Shown: piece by piece, positions 1 through 11,584 of the stretch
Layout: every line of letters starts with the position of its first letter
Position numbering within the stretch: position 1 is the stretch's first letter
NCBI GenBank assembly: GCA_905147135.1
Contig: LR990055.1
Location: forward strand, 1,736,001-1,800,000
Direction of reading: 5' to 3'
Source of the DNA: Blastobasis lacticolella
Taxonomy: Eukaryota; Arthropoda; Insecta; Lepidoptera; Blastobasidae
DNA: 64,000 bases
Program-made: the position numbers and the translations under genes
Notes under the pieces: generated by a model
Seen by the model: the letters and a program-made list of their open reading frames with translations, nothing else
Databases searched by the model: none
What the model was told of the DNA's origin: nothing

Positions 1-710
1 AGCCGCTTTCCAACAGGTGGACCATCGTCCGTCCATGTGCCTTTCAAGGCAATAAAAAAAATGAAAACGTTATAAAAACGTGGAACGTGGGGTCAAACTC
101 AGTATACCCGGATACCTACAATCTTCATCCATGTTTCCGTAAATAAACAGAACAGGTAAATCGGACACGGCCTGTGGACCCACGCACTAACCCCGCCCAT
201 CTTGCTCGGTCTCGCACGGCCAAATCTAATTAACCAAAAGCCAAACTTTGCGACGTTTGCAAGGTAATTATGAACACACTCCGCTGCTAGCGGATTTAAT
301 TAGAGCAAATGGGATATAATTAATTCATAGACGCAAGGTATGGGTGGACGCTTCGGAGGGCGTTTTGACGGTTTTGCTCGACGAGAGTCTGCTGAGCTCA
401 GCTTGTTTTTGCTAAGCGTCGAGGTGTCGAGATAACTCGAGTTGGGGAGTGGTTCTGTCAACTATGTCGGGTTTATATCACAGTCGGGGATATTGGAAAC
501 AATTAGCTTTAACTTGATTGTCTCAGGGTTAATTTGGGTAGACCACGATGAACAGTTTTTGTTTTTTGTTAATTTTCCTCCTGAATTTTCATCCAGCGAA
601 CGAAATATTGCTGTTTTTTCTTCGCGAAAGTTTTTTTCCGTTTAGAGTCCCATTTTCTCATTTATAATTGAATTGTGTCTTACTGTTGAAGCTTTACTGT
701 TATTGTTTTT
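1..710. other. Intergenic, no feature recognised
   Basis: AT-rich sequence with short open frames only. I see no homology, splice signals or repeat family shared with the rest of the window. Confidence 0.4.
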
Positions 711-766
711 TATGTTATACGGCAGACAAACAGGCAAGCTGACCACCTGATGGAAAGCGGACATTA
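711..766 (-). repeat. Repeat E fragment (LINE-type 3' end)
   Basis: The stretch GGCAGACAAACAGGCAAGC followed by CACCTGATGGAAAG is shared, in either orientation, with 6315-6446, 8355-8486 and 27349-27410. The 27 kb copy ends in poly-A after GCCGTATAACAT, which sets the orientation and suggests the 3' end of a non-LTR element. Confidence 0.6.
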
Positions 767-1076
767 TATTTTATTTATCGGAATTAATAGTAACCTTTAG
801 ATACTATGCGGTACTTACTCAAATCAACAATATTTTTAAAGGACGACACCAACCCAAAAATATTCTTCCAGACAACGGTTTCGTTTGTACGCAAAGAACA
901 AACGCTTTATTCTTTTTTTTAGTTTTACTCAATCTCAAAAATATTTTTGTTGAAAACGGATTATTTAATCTCGTATCAAACTTAAAAAAAAGCTACGGAA
1001 AACAAAGGGATCATTTAACGAGCTCATCCAGGTAGGGGACTCTCACCTGAATGTACAAAGTGTATATTATATGCTT

Positions 1077-1459
1077 GGACAAATTCACACAGCCACACGC
1101 CATCTTGCTCCAAAGTAAGCAAATGGGTGTTAAACAGATAACTGATAAATTACATTGATACTTATTTATTACATACTAATTGCTGTAACTAATGTATTCA
1201 CAAAATTACCTTATCTTATTGTTTATCCCGCACCGTCTACCGTTTTCGTTCATATTGTTTTTTCACGGTTGACTGGTAGATAAGGCTACTTTAGCTTTAA
1301 GTCCGCCAATGTACCTTTAGTGCAAAAAGTTTTAATAAATGAATAAAATACATACTTATCATACATACCCGTAATTAAAATTCATCATTTCTGTTTCTGT
1401 TAACCCGGGACCTCTGCGTGGCAGACCACCATGTTAGCCAACTGAACCACATAGGTCGT
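1077..1459 (-). mobile_element. SINE-B copy split by an insertion
   Basis: Reverse-strand SINE-B. The tail half (1077 to about 1177) includes the conserved core seen elsewhere as GCGCCATCTAGCCCC, here degenerate. The tRNA-like head (about 1348-1459) contains the reverse of the B box. The halves are separated by about 170 bp of an unrelated repeat (family I, also at 27080-27305), so this SINE served as an insertion target. Confidence 0.7.
1178..1347 (+). repeat. Repeat I inserted in SINE-B
   Basis: It shares the motif GACTGGTAGATAAGGCTAC...TTAAGTCCGCC with the opposite-strand copy at 27080-27305 and ends in an AATAAATGAATAAA-like tail. It is probably the 3' end of a retroposon. The left boundary is approximate. 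Confidence 0.5.
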
Positions 1460-1460
1460 A

Positions 1461-2466
1461 ATGGTCGTACAAAGTGTAGTAAAACAGTAACAAGCAACTT
1501 CAATATCGCATTGCACATTGCAATGGAATGTACGAGATCGAATAATTGTCAAACATGAAACAGGAATGCCGATTTAAAATGGCGAACGAAGTCCGCAATT
1601 GGGGTGCCAATTTGGCGAAACAGTAAATCAAATTCTGCTCGATATTACATTTTTTGCCTTTAACAGCTTTAATTACATACCGATAGCAATCTACCTACTG
1701 ACCTATTATTATTGTTAGTATACCTACTTATAATTTATATTTTTTATTTTGATTAAGTTTGACAATTTAAATATTTTGATTGATTATTGTATTTGACATG
1801 ATGTTTTAATCCTTAGGTATTGTTTGTATACCTACTCACTTATCATATTGTATCGAATTTTTATTTTATTATATAATGATTTATAATTTTACATGCTACT
1901 AATATCTGTATATTTACCATGACATTGTTATATTTAAATTTAAGACGATATCCTTGTGAGTTACTTATGTTATGAAATGTATAATAATATAAGGTAATTT
2001 TATATAAATAAATATAGATAGATATATAAATAAATCTAATCTAATCTATTACATAGCGGTTGCAATAAATGCTTGTAAATATTGCTATATTGCTAGGGCC
2101 CATAGACAACCAGCGCTGAGAGACACCTCGCGGTTCACAGCGTAAGCTGAATGGGATTATTTTGCATTAGCGGGCGCGACATTAACAATACTATGGGAAT
2201 CAATGTAGGTGTGCTTTCATAGGTGTTAGTTACGTGTAGTAATGTGGATGGTCTGGTAAGTACCTAAGACAATTCTGTTTTATTATAATTTTTTACTTTG
2301 TTTATTTTTGTCGTGTCGTGGTGTCTTGTGGCAATAAATGTTCTTATTATTATTCTTCTTAAATATTTACTTAAATTTTGTAAAAGTTTTGAACATTTCA
2401 AATAAAAAAAAACGAAAAATTACGAGTCGAACTCGTATACAAAGGGTTCCGTAGTATTACCAACAA
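1461..2466. other. AT-rich intergenic sequence
   Basis: Very AT-rich, with TAAATA-type simple repeats near 2005-2045 and a retroposon-like tail (TCGTGTCGTGGTGTCTTGTGG, then AATAAATG) near 2307-2345. A related tail follows the poly-T at 18748-18765. No gene is visible. Confidence 0.4.
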
Positions 2467-2745
2467 TGTCTTTTTTTTTATAACAAACAAGTCAGGCATT
2501 TGACCGCCATCTCACCTGTTGGTAAGTGACGATGCGGCCGAAGATGAAGCATGCCCGTGTTGGAACAGCCTATTCACTCTAGCCTTAAAGGCATCCAGAT
2601 TATATTGATCAGGGAACACACTCGCAGGCAAAGCGTTCCTTAGCCGTACGCATTATAAAGGTCGAGCCAAAGCGGATGTTATTACATCATAGTCCTTACA
2701 GTGACAACGCATTTCTTGATTCTGCTTTTTTCTTGCCTGCGACTT
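2467..2745 (-). mobile_element. Repeat D (retroposon 3' region), reverse strand
   Basis: It begins with a poly-T run on the + strand, then matches the reverse complement of 4604-4780 (conserved GCGGCCGAAGATG..GCATGC and CAGGGAACACACTCGCAGGC blocks). Poly-A on the sense strand marks it as a retroposed element. The family recurs at 29383-29592, 35760-35862, 40441-40613 and 52693-52785. Confidence 0.65.
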
Positions 2746-3136
2746 AAATGCATGAATCGTAGATGTTATGGGCGACAAGCATACCGACGTAGTTTGTATG
2801 CTTGTTTTGTTTGTCACCGCGTAGTATAATAAAATAAACCCTGTTCATTCCAGAAGAATAATTCATTAAAGATTAACCAGCCCAACACCAAAGTCTCTCT
2901 ACCAAAACAGACCAATCAACCGCAGACAGCTAAGGGGTCGAAAAGAACCCCCGATCTTGTATACCCTACTAAGTTATTCAATAGACAAAGATCAATCCAC
3001 TTTTTCGACACAGTGGATATAAGAACGGTATAGCGACTAAGCTGTCTTCTTGAACACTCCCTGTATCTGTGAGAGGTAACCCTGTTGAGTGTTAGTATTA
3101 TCTCGGGCTAATGATTGTAGTTATATCAAATGATCA

Positions 3137-3263
3137 ATGGCCTATTTCACTAAACTTTGAAATCGCTTAAGTTCTGTCTCAACTAGTTTTTAGCCAATTG
3201 GCAACGTCCAAATTGAGATAAGAAAGAATTTAGCCGATTCCTAAATTTAGTGAAAACGGCCAT
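3137..3263. mobile_element. Short TIR element (MITE-like)
   Basis: The left end 3137-3154 (ATGGCC, then TTTCACTAAA) and right end 3246-3263 (TTTAGTGAAA, then GGCCAT) are inverted repeats about 18 bp long with few mismatches, enclosing about 90 bp. There is no coding capacity. This is a typical non-autonomous DNA transposon layout; the target duplication is not clear. Confidence 0.55.
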
Positions 3264-3511
3264 AAGTATTTTTATTCATTGTACTTAATCGTTTGGTGTG
3301 CTTTGTGTGGTAAAATTTTGACGGTACAGTCATTGAACGAATTGGTTGACGACCAGACCACATGATCATTCATATGAGAATATGGACAAAGTGGTCAGTA
3401 AATGGTTATATCTGTTTCACCATTTATAAAGTGTAAGCACAGGTACTGTAAATATCTTACCTCAGGCATTAGCCATATTATGTAAGAAATGTTAGAAATA
3501 TGGAACGATTA

Positions 3512-3821
3512 TTGGCGTCAGGCGTTGTTGGCGTTGGCTGTGCGGTGTCCGGCATGGCCGTGCGGTGTCCGGCAGAGTAGAATAGCACCAACCCCTTACA
3601 CTCTTGGGTGCCGTACAAGGCAACTAATGTTTTCGAGGCAAAAGATCAAGAGTCTCCGTAGTCTGGAAAATGGGCAGCAGCAATTTCCATTACTATATTT
3701 AAGCACTGCGATCTCCAACCCGCCTGCCAAGCGTGGAGATTATGGCCATAACCCCCCCCCCCTTTCGTGGGAGAGGCCCTAAGTCCTGCAGTGGATTGTT
3801 ACGGGCTGTGATGATGATTGG
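3512..3821 (+). mobile_element. SINE-C copy with duplicated head
   Basis: Near full-length SINE-C: head (GTGCGGTGTCCGGCAGAG), middle (CTGCGATCTCCAACCCGCC), 3' core (GGCCCTAAGTCCTGCAGTGG) and a TGATGATGA end. The head segment CCGTGCGGTGTCCGGCA is present twice in tandem (about 3536-3573). ATTGGCGTCAG flanks both sides (3511-3521 and 3816-3826) and may be the target-site duplication. Confidence 0.75.
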
Positions 3822-4603
3822 CGTCAGAGTCATGTCCGTAGTTGTGTAGTATTCGCGACGGTTGTATCAAAGGTGTACCTTAAGTTCCAGGTGCGTAGGT
3901 AAATGCTAACGTGAACAGTCAAAGGCTTCATATCCGTCATTGGCTGAAGTATGCTCGGGTACGACTTTGTAGGAAAGAAAGATATTTTCATAATTCCAAA
4001 AATGGCGCAGTCTACAGTAACTGTATGTGAAAAAGTTTGCATATTGTCAGTGAAACTGTTGATCTCGACAAATTTTACATAAAGTTTTGTGAATCGAAAT
4101 AAAACAGCTAGTTTGTCTTTCTAAATATATAAAATAAAAATAAGATAATCAGTATTGACTAATAGGTCGTCTGTATGAACATATTCCACTGCCCCTTTAC
4201 TCTACTACGCCACAAGTTGGGTCATTCTCATTCGCAACCAGGTCACGAATGTCACGGTTGCGTTCGTATTCCACCGCTGTAGTTGCAGTAAAGGTGCGCT
4301 CGAATATTCTTGCTTTAACTGAAATAGAAGTGCCCGTATTGCCCAGAGTTGCCCAGTGTTGCCATTGTAGTTATTTGCGACGTAACGAGGGTGTGGGCGG
4401 ATTTATGGGCTTCCCATTCAATGGCGGTATAAAGGTTAGCTATTGTATGTTACGTTTGCGGGACGCGTAAATGTTTTCCAGAGTGACCCTAATTTGTTTC
4501 CATTTGACGCAGGTAACCTAATTAGTGATTTCGAACAACTACGTTTACCTATTTGTTTAATTAAAATCCACTATTAGTAGGAATTCATTGTGAAATAGAA
4601 ATG
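3822..4603. other. Intergenic, no feature recognised
   Basis: I see no repeat family or coding signal here; the open frames present are short and without recognisable motifs. Confidence 0.4.
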
Positions 4604-4780
4604 TAACGCGTTGCCTGCGAGTGTGTTCCCTGATCACTATAATCTGGACGCCTTCAAGGCTGGAGTGAATAGGCTGTTCCTAGACAGGCATGCTCCATCT
4701 TCGACCGCATCGTCACTTACCACCAGGTGAGATGGCGGTCAAATGCCTGGATAGTCTAAAAAAAAAAAAAAAAAAAAAAA
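4604..4780 (+). mobile_element. Repeat D with poly-A tail
   Basis: Sense-strand copy of repeat D ending in an uninterrupted A run of about 22 bases (4758-4780) after TGGATAGTCT. It defines the 3' end and orientation of the family. It may be the 3' end of a larger LINE; no reading frame is recognisable. Confidence 0.7.
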
Positions 4781-4803
4781 TATTAACCATCAACGTGTGA
4801 CTT

Positions 4804-4830
4804 TTCAATTTCAATTTCAATTTCAATTTA
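4804..4830. repeat. TTTCAA hexanucleotide repeat
   Basis: Four perfect to near-perfect units of a TTTCAA hexamer lie just downstream of the poly-A tail of repeat D. Confidence 0.8.
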
Positions 4831-5225
4831 TTTAGCATTCCATGTGTTTTACAAAGTAGTAATACTCTTGTTATACTCAAACGTGATAAAGTTGTCAAAC
4901 GATGCATTGGGTAATTTACGCATTAATATGTAATTAATTTGACTTTACAAAACGGGGTCAGCCTTCTGGGCACCTTTCCAAATTCGGGCGACCTGGGTCA
5001 AATTTTTTGTCTGTAGTTCAGTAAGAATTAAAACAAACATTTAAAATATTTTATTGTTTTAGTCATTTGCAAGTTTTCCAAATAGGAAGTTGGCAAGTCT
5101 GCGGTGCATTGGCGAAAGCTAAAACAGAAGTAATGGCGAAGTACCTAACATTGAGCTTTGCATATGAAAAATGCAGCAAATGCTCAAGTATGAAGATAAA
5201 TCTGATAAACTTTAAGCCGGTTATA

Positions 5226-5502
5226 ATCACTCTTTTCTGAGTCATGTACATTAGTTGAATGCTAACCGATGCTCTTACGATAAGGGAAAATATCGTGATG
5301 AAACCTACACTTTCAGGAAACTGAATGAGTAACCATGATCTGGTCAGGTTCCCCTGGTAGCAGGGTCACAGAGGTCTGATGGCCATTGCTCCACTATAAT
5401 TATCTGATATGCCAAATCCTGGATCATGGTCAAGGTGGACCCCGGGCCCTCGTGCGCGAGAACACAATCGAGACATTAACGCCAAGATGATTATTTTATT
5501 TA
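5226..5502 (+). mobile_element. SINE-A copy, 5' head missing
   Basis: It starts inside the family at TCACTCTTTTCTGAGT and runs through the conserved body (CCTGGATCATGGTCAAGG, GGGCCCTCGTGCGCGAGAAC) to the AAGATGATTATTTTATTT tail. The tRNA-like head is absent. It abuts an opposite-strand SINE-A tail to tail. Confidence 0.8.
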
Positions 5503-5510
5503 ATCATCAT

Positions 5511-5880
5511 AATAATCATCTTGGCCTCATAATATTGGTGCTCTCTCCGAGTCCGCCGTGAACGTGATCTCCACCATCTGAAAGCAGTGACCCTGTAAAT
5601 AAACCTGACCAGATTATATCATGGTTACACATTTAGTCGACTGAATATGTAGATTTCCTCGTCAAGTTATCCCTTACCGTAAGAGCATCGGTTAGTATTC
5701 AACTAAAGCACACAACGCAGAAAATGTCATTGGTACATGACGGAACCCGAAGCCCTCTCGCTTACAAGTTAAGTTCGAGCCATTGTACACAACTAAGAAA
5801 ATATCTTTGTTACTCGGCCGAGTGCGAAGCCGGTACCTCCCGCTTACGATTTCAACCCACTAGCCGTGCCCACCGACACT
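5511..5880 (-). mobile_element. SINE-A copy, reverse strand
   Basis: Reverse-complement SINE-A with tail (ATAATCATCTTGGC) at low coordinate and degenerate head near 5830-5880 (CCACTAGCCGTGCCCACCGAC). About 60 bp of extra sequence separates body and head. With 5226-5502 it forms a large inverted repeat whose centre is the paired tails. Confidence 0.75.
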
Positions 5881-6314
5881 TTAAGCCTGTAAATACTTAC
5901 CCATTACTCACCCTTCCTCATCCTACTCCACAATAACAAACAAATAAACCAAATCCTACACTGTTCTCCAATTGCATCAATTCCTCAAAATATCCGGGAT
6001 TCATTGTACAAGCAACAGATTCTTGTCCCGTTCGGCTGTAAAAGAGATGGATGGAGGTAGAGTGACGAGGCTGCACATTTGCCAAAATCTCGCCCAAGCA
6101 CCGCCATTCATCATCGCGCCTCGAGTTAAATGTCTGTATGCTTCTGAATGTTATGCCCACTTATCTACGGAAGACTGCGTGTCAAGGTTGAGCCGTGGGT
6201 ACTGAATTCCGGGCCACTTTTAGCTCATGCACGAGTGTTTCAGAGAGATGGTGTCGAGTTTTTGCTGTAGAGCGTTGTTTATGCTATGCAATGACAAACG
6301 AGCAGTCAGCCCAA

Positions 6315-6446
6315 CTTTTTTTATATACGTCAGACAGAAAGGCAAGCGGGCCACCTGGTGGAAAGTGGTCACCGCCACCTCTGGACACCAGCAACACCAG
6401 GGGCGCTACCAATCCCGCCCGCCTTTCAAAGATACCTCTAATATAA
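6315..6446 (-). repeat. Repeat E, longer copy
   Basis: Shares GGCAAGCGGGCCACCTGGTG and the CACCAGCAACACCAGGGG segment with the opposite-strand copy at 8355-8486. There is no coding capacity. Confidence 0.65.
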
Positions 6447-6784
6447 CATATGTATGAATCTAAACCACGACCTTCGATGAGCAGGCACGGTCAACCCCGT
6501 CTCTAAATCTATTCAGCCCAAATCAAACAAACCTATTAACGTCAAACTATAAATCCCTGAACCGCCCTAAGCTCAAACATGTTAACCCAAATAAAGTTGA
6601 AACCACCATAATTACTGCCAACGGTATCAGGTTACTGAAAAGGTTAACCGTAAATTTAGCCACGAACTGGTAAGCACAAAAACTATGATGGATGACCGTC
6701 CTAGCAGCTGACCATTTTCCTGTCATGGCGCCTTCATTAATTAACTGCTTTATTATGGGCTGGGAGCTTTAAATTGGCATGCTT

Positions 6785-7190
6785 ATCGTTTAGAGGTAGC
6801 CTTATATAGAGAGTCGGTGGCCGAGCGGTTAGGGTATCCGACTAGTAAACGAGCAGTACCGGTTCGAATCCCACTGCGGCCATGTACCAATTACACTTTT
6901 CTGAGTAATTTACATTAGTTGAATACTAACCGATGCTCTTACGGCGAGGGAAACATCGTAAAGGAACCTGCACATTCAGGCATCTGAATATGTAACCATG
7001 ATCAAATCTGGTCAAGTTCCCCTGGTAGCAGGGTCACGGCGGTCTGGTGGCAGTCGCTCCACTGTGGTACCTGTTCGCCAAATCATAGATCATGGTCAAG
7101 GCGGACCTCGGGCTCTCGTGCTCGAGAACACAACCGGGACATCAACACAAAGATGATTATGTTTTTATTTATCGTTTAGAGGTAGCCTTA
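6785..7190 (+). mobile_element. Full-length SINE-A with 20-bp target duplication
   Basis: The body (6805-7170) has a class II tRNA-like head: A box GTGGCCGAGCGGTTAGGG, B box GGTTCGAATCC. The family body follows, then a tail ending AAAGATGATTATGTTTTTATTT. The same 20 bp, ATCGTTTAGAGGTAGCCTTA, lies immediately before (6785-6804) and after (7171-7190). This is a textbook target-site duplication and proves LINE-type retroposition of this family. Confidence 0.92.
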
Positions 7191-7212
7191 ATTGGATAGA
7201 ATGCCTAGTTGA

Positions 7213-7451
7213 GATTAGCACCAAACCCACCACTTACACTTGTGGGTGTCGTACATGGCGACATATGTTTTCATGGAAAAACATCTAGACTCTCCGTAGG
7301 CTGGAAAATGGTCAGCAGCGTTTTCTATATTTTTTATTTATAACACTGCAATCTCCAACCCGCCTGCCAAGCGTGGATATTATGGCAATAACTTTCCGTG
7401 GGAGAGGACCTAAGTTCTGCAGTAGACTGTTATGGGCTATGATGATGATGA
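7213..7451 (+). mobile_element. SINE-C copy, head truncated
   Basis: Starts within the head (AGCACCAAACCCACC) and continues to GCTATGATGATGATGA. Conserved blocks are CTCTCCGTAGGCTGGAAAATG and AATCTCCAACCCGCCTGCC. Several substitutions mark it as an older copy. Confidence 0.8.
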
Positions 7452-7626
7452 AATACTGTTTATATTAGTCGGGAATCATGGACTGACGTTCATGTGTGAA
7501 CAGGTTAAAGAATATGGAAGAAGCGAGATATATCTGTCAGGAATGTAGCATGTGGTGTTGTCTCTGCCTACCCCTCCGGAAAAAAGGCGTGATGATAATT
7601 ATGTATAGACAAGTTGTCTATGCCTC

Positions 7627-7875
7627 GAGTCCGCTAATTTACATGGAATTGAATTGTAATTGGATCGCAATAGCAGCTCAACGGCAGTTTTAATTTAAGC
7701 AGAATACTAAAAACGCGTAATACTCCCATTCATATTGCAATAGTGATCCAATTAAAATTCAATTAAGCCATTAGTAACAGTAGCCGAATACCAAAAAACG
7801 TGCCAAACTGCCATTGAGCTGCGTTTGCCATCCAATTACAATTCAATCGCGTAATTTATAAATTAGCGGACTAGG
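7627..7875. mobile_element. Foldback MITE F
   Basis: About 65-bp terminal inverted repeats: left 7627-7692 (GTCCGCTAATTTAC, AATTGAATTGTAATTGGAT, GCAGCTCAACGGCAG) and right 7806-7873 as the reverse complement. There is no open frame. A second, interrupted copy lies at 11060-11745, so this is a family rather than a chance palindrome. Confidence 0.75.
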
Positions 7876-8354
7876 TGTTTGTCAACAGATTGGCGATAAA
7901 AAAATAAATCCGCTTATTACGAGTAGGCACTATACCCACTAAAGATAATTAAAAGGCCAGGTTTACAACGAAACACCCATCAAAAGCACTGAAGCATTGT
8001 CATCCTAAGCTAGGGAGACCATCTGCTTAGAGGAAGGCAAACGAAAAATACATAATAATGAGCATTTGTGAATGGAAATGAGACCACGCCTTAAGTCTAT
8101 TATGCGATGCCTCCTTGTTAGTGGTGATGTAATATGAGCCTTATTCCCTTTCCATGTCGGTTTATTTTCCTATTAATCAAACAGGATTAGTTGGTTCGCC
8201 GTCTCAAATATTTAGCATCTACGGAGGTTATCCGTTCAATTACTTTTTGACGAACAACATGATGAAATTAATGTTAAGGAATTATGGGCTCTGAGTAGAG
8301 TTGAGCTCCAAGCCACAGTGTTTCCTTTGTATTATGAAATGGGATCGTTAAAGA
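7876..8354. other. Intergenic, no feature recognised
   Basis: No repeat shared within the window and no coding signal. Confidence 0.4.
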
Positions 8355-8486
8355 GGTATATTAGAGGTCTCTTCAGACGCGGGCAACGCATTGGTAACTC
8401 CCCTGGTGTTGCTGATGTCTATAGGCGGCGGTAACCACTTTCCATCAGGTGGCCCGCTTGTCTGTTTGTCTGCCGTATATCATAGA
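8355..8486 (+). repeat. Repeat E copy
   Basis: Sense-strand copy: GGTGTTGCTGATGTCTATAG, then TTTCCATCAGGTGGCCCGCT and TGTCTGCCGTAT. It matches 6315-6446 in reverse. Confidence 0.65.
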
Positions 8487-9596
8487 GCTTTAGACTAGTG
8501 AACGTATCAGTCATTTGATGTCCAAATTCTTTAATCAAGGCTTAGAACTGTAGTAAAATAAAAAAAAAGTGTTAAAGGTCAAATTTCGTTGGCACGGCTA
8601 CAGCGCGGTATTAGCTGGATACTCCAGAATGGGGATATATTACATCGAGTTTATTTATGATATCTGCATTTTTCGCTATGTCGGACTCAAAGTCGGTTAT
8701 TTGTGCGTGAATTGAGTAGTTGAGAATCGGCTGTAGATGCCAGCGATGAGGTCCTATTTTTGAAACCGCTCGCAGCCACGCGAGCGCTTGCCTTCTAATG
8801 GTTGTCTTTTCTATTTCTAGCAACTTACCACGAGTGTGAAAGAGAAAGATAGCGCACCCGTTTTCTAAAAAATTGTGCACTAGGTCTGTCCAGAAGTCTA
8901 TTAGCCTCTTAGAACATTCACATGCTTCTCAAAGGGACTGATGCAGTAATATTCTGCAGGCTATAATCGGAATGCGTCCTCGTACCATTGCCAGCCATTG
9001 ACACGGATGAGCGAGTCAGGATTGCAATAAAAGCTGATCGCAAACACGTTTCAATGCACCGCCAAGTAAACATACGAAAATACGTACGGTAATCGCTTTC
9101 CAGCAATTTGGCTTTATTTGCGAGCGGAATACGATACCATTGTTTACGCGGGTCGGACGAAACAATCGAAATTTCTGGATCACGTTTTATTGTTGTCAGT
9201 GGACCGAATTCGACGGCAGTGCGAGACCTTTTACCCTTTGTTTTCATCAGGGGATGTTATAAGTTTGCCGTGTATCTGTCTATCTGTATACTGTCGTCAT
9301 AAGAAAGAGTACAGTATGTGGTGATTTTGGCATAATTGAGTTAGTTCCACAGAAATGATCGCTGAACAATAACGCGTCTTTCTGTTTAGGTTTCGTTGCT
9401 GTATTGTGTTTTCCTGCGATTTTGCATGTACAAACAGTAGACATAGATAAAGATAACACTTTATTCGATTCCACATTACATTCTAAATATAAAGTGAGTA
9501 CAGAAAACTATAATGATTGAAAATTACGTAAGACCAGCTAGTGATGTAATAGAAACCAAAATGGACCGATCTCAGCGTAATGCTGTGAGGGCTCAT
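8487..9596. other. Intergenic, no supported gene
   Basis: Holds two reverse-strand open frames (8611-8880, 8918-9247) with no motif I can identify. I see no splice signals or repeat match, so neither is called as a gene. Confidence 0.4.
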
Positions 9597-9801
9597 TCTT
9601 GTGTCTGTCTGTGTCATCGTAGCTCCCGAACGGCTGTACCGATTTGGATGCGGTTTCATCTATGTGAAAGCCAGTTTAATCGGGAAGGTTCTTAGTTTTG
9701 TTTCAGTAAAATTTGTTCACTAGTTTAGAAAATATTTCAGTGTACGTAAACTTGGTCGGGGGTTACCCGACTTTTTGTCGGTTGGGTTATTACAACCGCC
9801 T
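9597..9801. repeat. Repeat H copy
   Basis: Shared blocks GTAGCTCCCGAACGG, CCAGTTTAATCG.GA.GGTTC and ACTTGGTCGGGG...CCGACTTT recur at 10620-10853, 59875-60110 and 60305-60565. There is no open frame. It is probably a non-autonomous mobile element of unknown class. Confidence 0.65.
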
Positions 9802-10619
9802 GTTATACGCAAGTGTTGTAATAAATAGTAATAAGTTCCTGTGTTTGTTATTGCTTCGGTTCAGTTTTATTTTATTTGTTATTTGTAGGTATGTGTTGTT
9901 AAAGTCCGATGTAAGCAAACAGATGAGCTTTGTTTTAACGTGTATAGAGGTTATGTTTGTTTGTTGGCCTCGTAAATCAATCAATTAATTATTTATTGCA
10001 GTTAATGTGGTAAGTATGTAGGTACAACATGATATTACAGGGTATTTAGTATCACACATAAAGCCAACGCAAGCGTAGTATAAGAATACTGATGAACCAG
10101 CATTGATAAAGATTTTTCATTAATGTATGGAAGCGAAAGTTGCCATACCAAAGCATGTCAAGCTTATGACATAATTAAAGACAATATAAATCCGCCAGCG
10201 CGTACTTACAAAAACTCCATCTATACCCTACACCACACCTCATTTCGGACTATCCAAGGTAAGGTTAGCTGGAAGAAATCCCATTGTGGGATAACCCTTT
10301 GCAATGTATATTTATTTTCTTTTATAAATGATCTTTATGAAGTTATACGCAATTAACAGTTTACATACATGCACCTATACACGGGTCCACTGAATGAGTC
10401 GCCGACGCAGTCCCTTGCCTTTCTAAACGGCGTATTCAAAACACTCATCAGTCCGTGTTAATGCCAGCCCGTTGCGTCTGAAAATTCCGAAAGCGATAAA
10501 TCTTAAACGTCGTCAACAACCGGGCTTAGGATTGGATGGGATAAGATGTTTAACAAGTTACCAGTTGGCAGTTTAAGCTCGGTTATCTGGGTGGGTATTA
10601 GGAAAATTTATTCTTCATC
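9802..10619. other. Intergenic, no feature recognised
   Basis: I see no repeat family or gene here. Confidence 0.4.
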
Positions 10620-10853
10620 TCAACACCTCCGACGAAAAGGAGGGGTGGTATGAGTTTGACGTGTGTAGTTGTGGCTTTGTGTCTGTTTGTGGCGTCGTAG
10701 CTTCCGAACGGATGGACCGATTTCGATGTGGTTCTCTTTATTTGAAAAGTAGTTTAATCGAGATGGTTCTTAGCTTTGTTTCATTAAAATCGGTTCAGTA
10801 GTTTAAAAAATATTTGAGTATATGTTAACTTGGTCGGGGTTTACCGACTTTGT
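10620..10853. repeat. Repeat H copy
   Basis: Longer copy starting CTCCGACGAAAAGGAGGGG and ending at GGTTTACCGACTTT, with the same internal blocks as 9597-9801. Confidence 0.65.
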
Positions 10854-11143
10854 GATGTGGTTTTATTTGGGTTGCACTGTTGTTCACGGCTTCATACAAA
10901 GCCACGGATAGTGCTTTCATGAGAATTGTAAATTATTTCTGTAGAGTAAGTAACATTTCTGTCCGCTATTGTGTTGCTGGCACCACATTGGTGCCAAACA
11001 CAACATAGTTTTTTGCCCGTTTCGCGTTATTTAAGTGAATACGGCAATACATCCTGGGCCTCGAGTCTGATAACTTACTTGCCTCGAGCGAAATATAATC
11101 AATTTGCAATTGTATCGTAATAGCAGCTCAACGGCAGCTTTAA

Positions 11144-11584
11144 TGAGGAGTTTTCCAATAGGTATCTAAAGCATTCCTAACCACTCACTAGATGGCGCCC
11201 CGACAATTTTGGTAATTGATAATCGCTTGAAATAGGTTCTTAGCAAACAGGATATAAACACTGGGTACGTTGTATTGGATAATATTGTATTTGTCAATAG
11301 TTTTCAACCATTTTAGAGGTTGTAATAATAATGCAACATAGTGCCAACTTCTACAAATATTTCTTTTTACATTTCGTTCAACCTTTAACAGTAATGTTTA
11401 TATTATAAAACATTTTATTTTTAAGTTTAGTATTAGTTGGTTGCATGAAATCACTGCCACCATCATACAGATTAAAAAAAGATTACCAAAATTGTAGGAG
11501 CGCCATCTATTGATGCTTTTTGAAACAGTTGGTTTCAAAAAGCATCAATAGATGGCAGATCCATACCTACTGGAAAACTCCTCA
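11144..11584. mobile_element. TIR element G nested in MITE F
   Basis: The ends GAGGAGTTTTCCAATAGG (11144-11161) and CCTACTGGAAAACTCCTC (11567-11584) are inverted repeats. A second pair is internal: AGATGGCGCC..GACAATTTTGG near 11192 against its reverse complement near 11483-11508. It also contains the perfect 25-bp hairpin at 11502-11556. There is no coding capacity. It is younger than the MITE F copy it splits. Confidence 0.7.
11502..11556. repeat. Perfect 25-bp hairpin
   Basis: Arms 11502-11526 and 11532-11556 are exactly complementary with a 5-nt loop. The stem includes the GCCATCTATTGATGC motif. It is part of element G. Confidence 0.85.

Noticed and set aside
6811..6885. Functional tRNA gene candidates at SINE heads
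   Set aside because: Each is continuous with a SINE body and the cloverleaf stems are mismatched; these are SINE promoters, not tRNA genes.
8611..9247. Two reverse-strand frames of 89 and 109 codons
   Set aside because: No motif, no mutual frame continuity, and shadow frames on the other strand have similar length.
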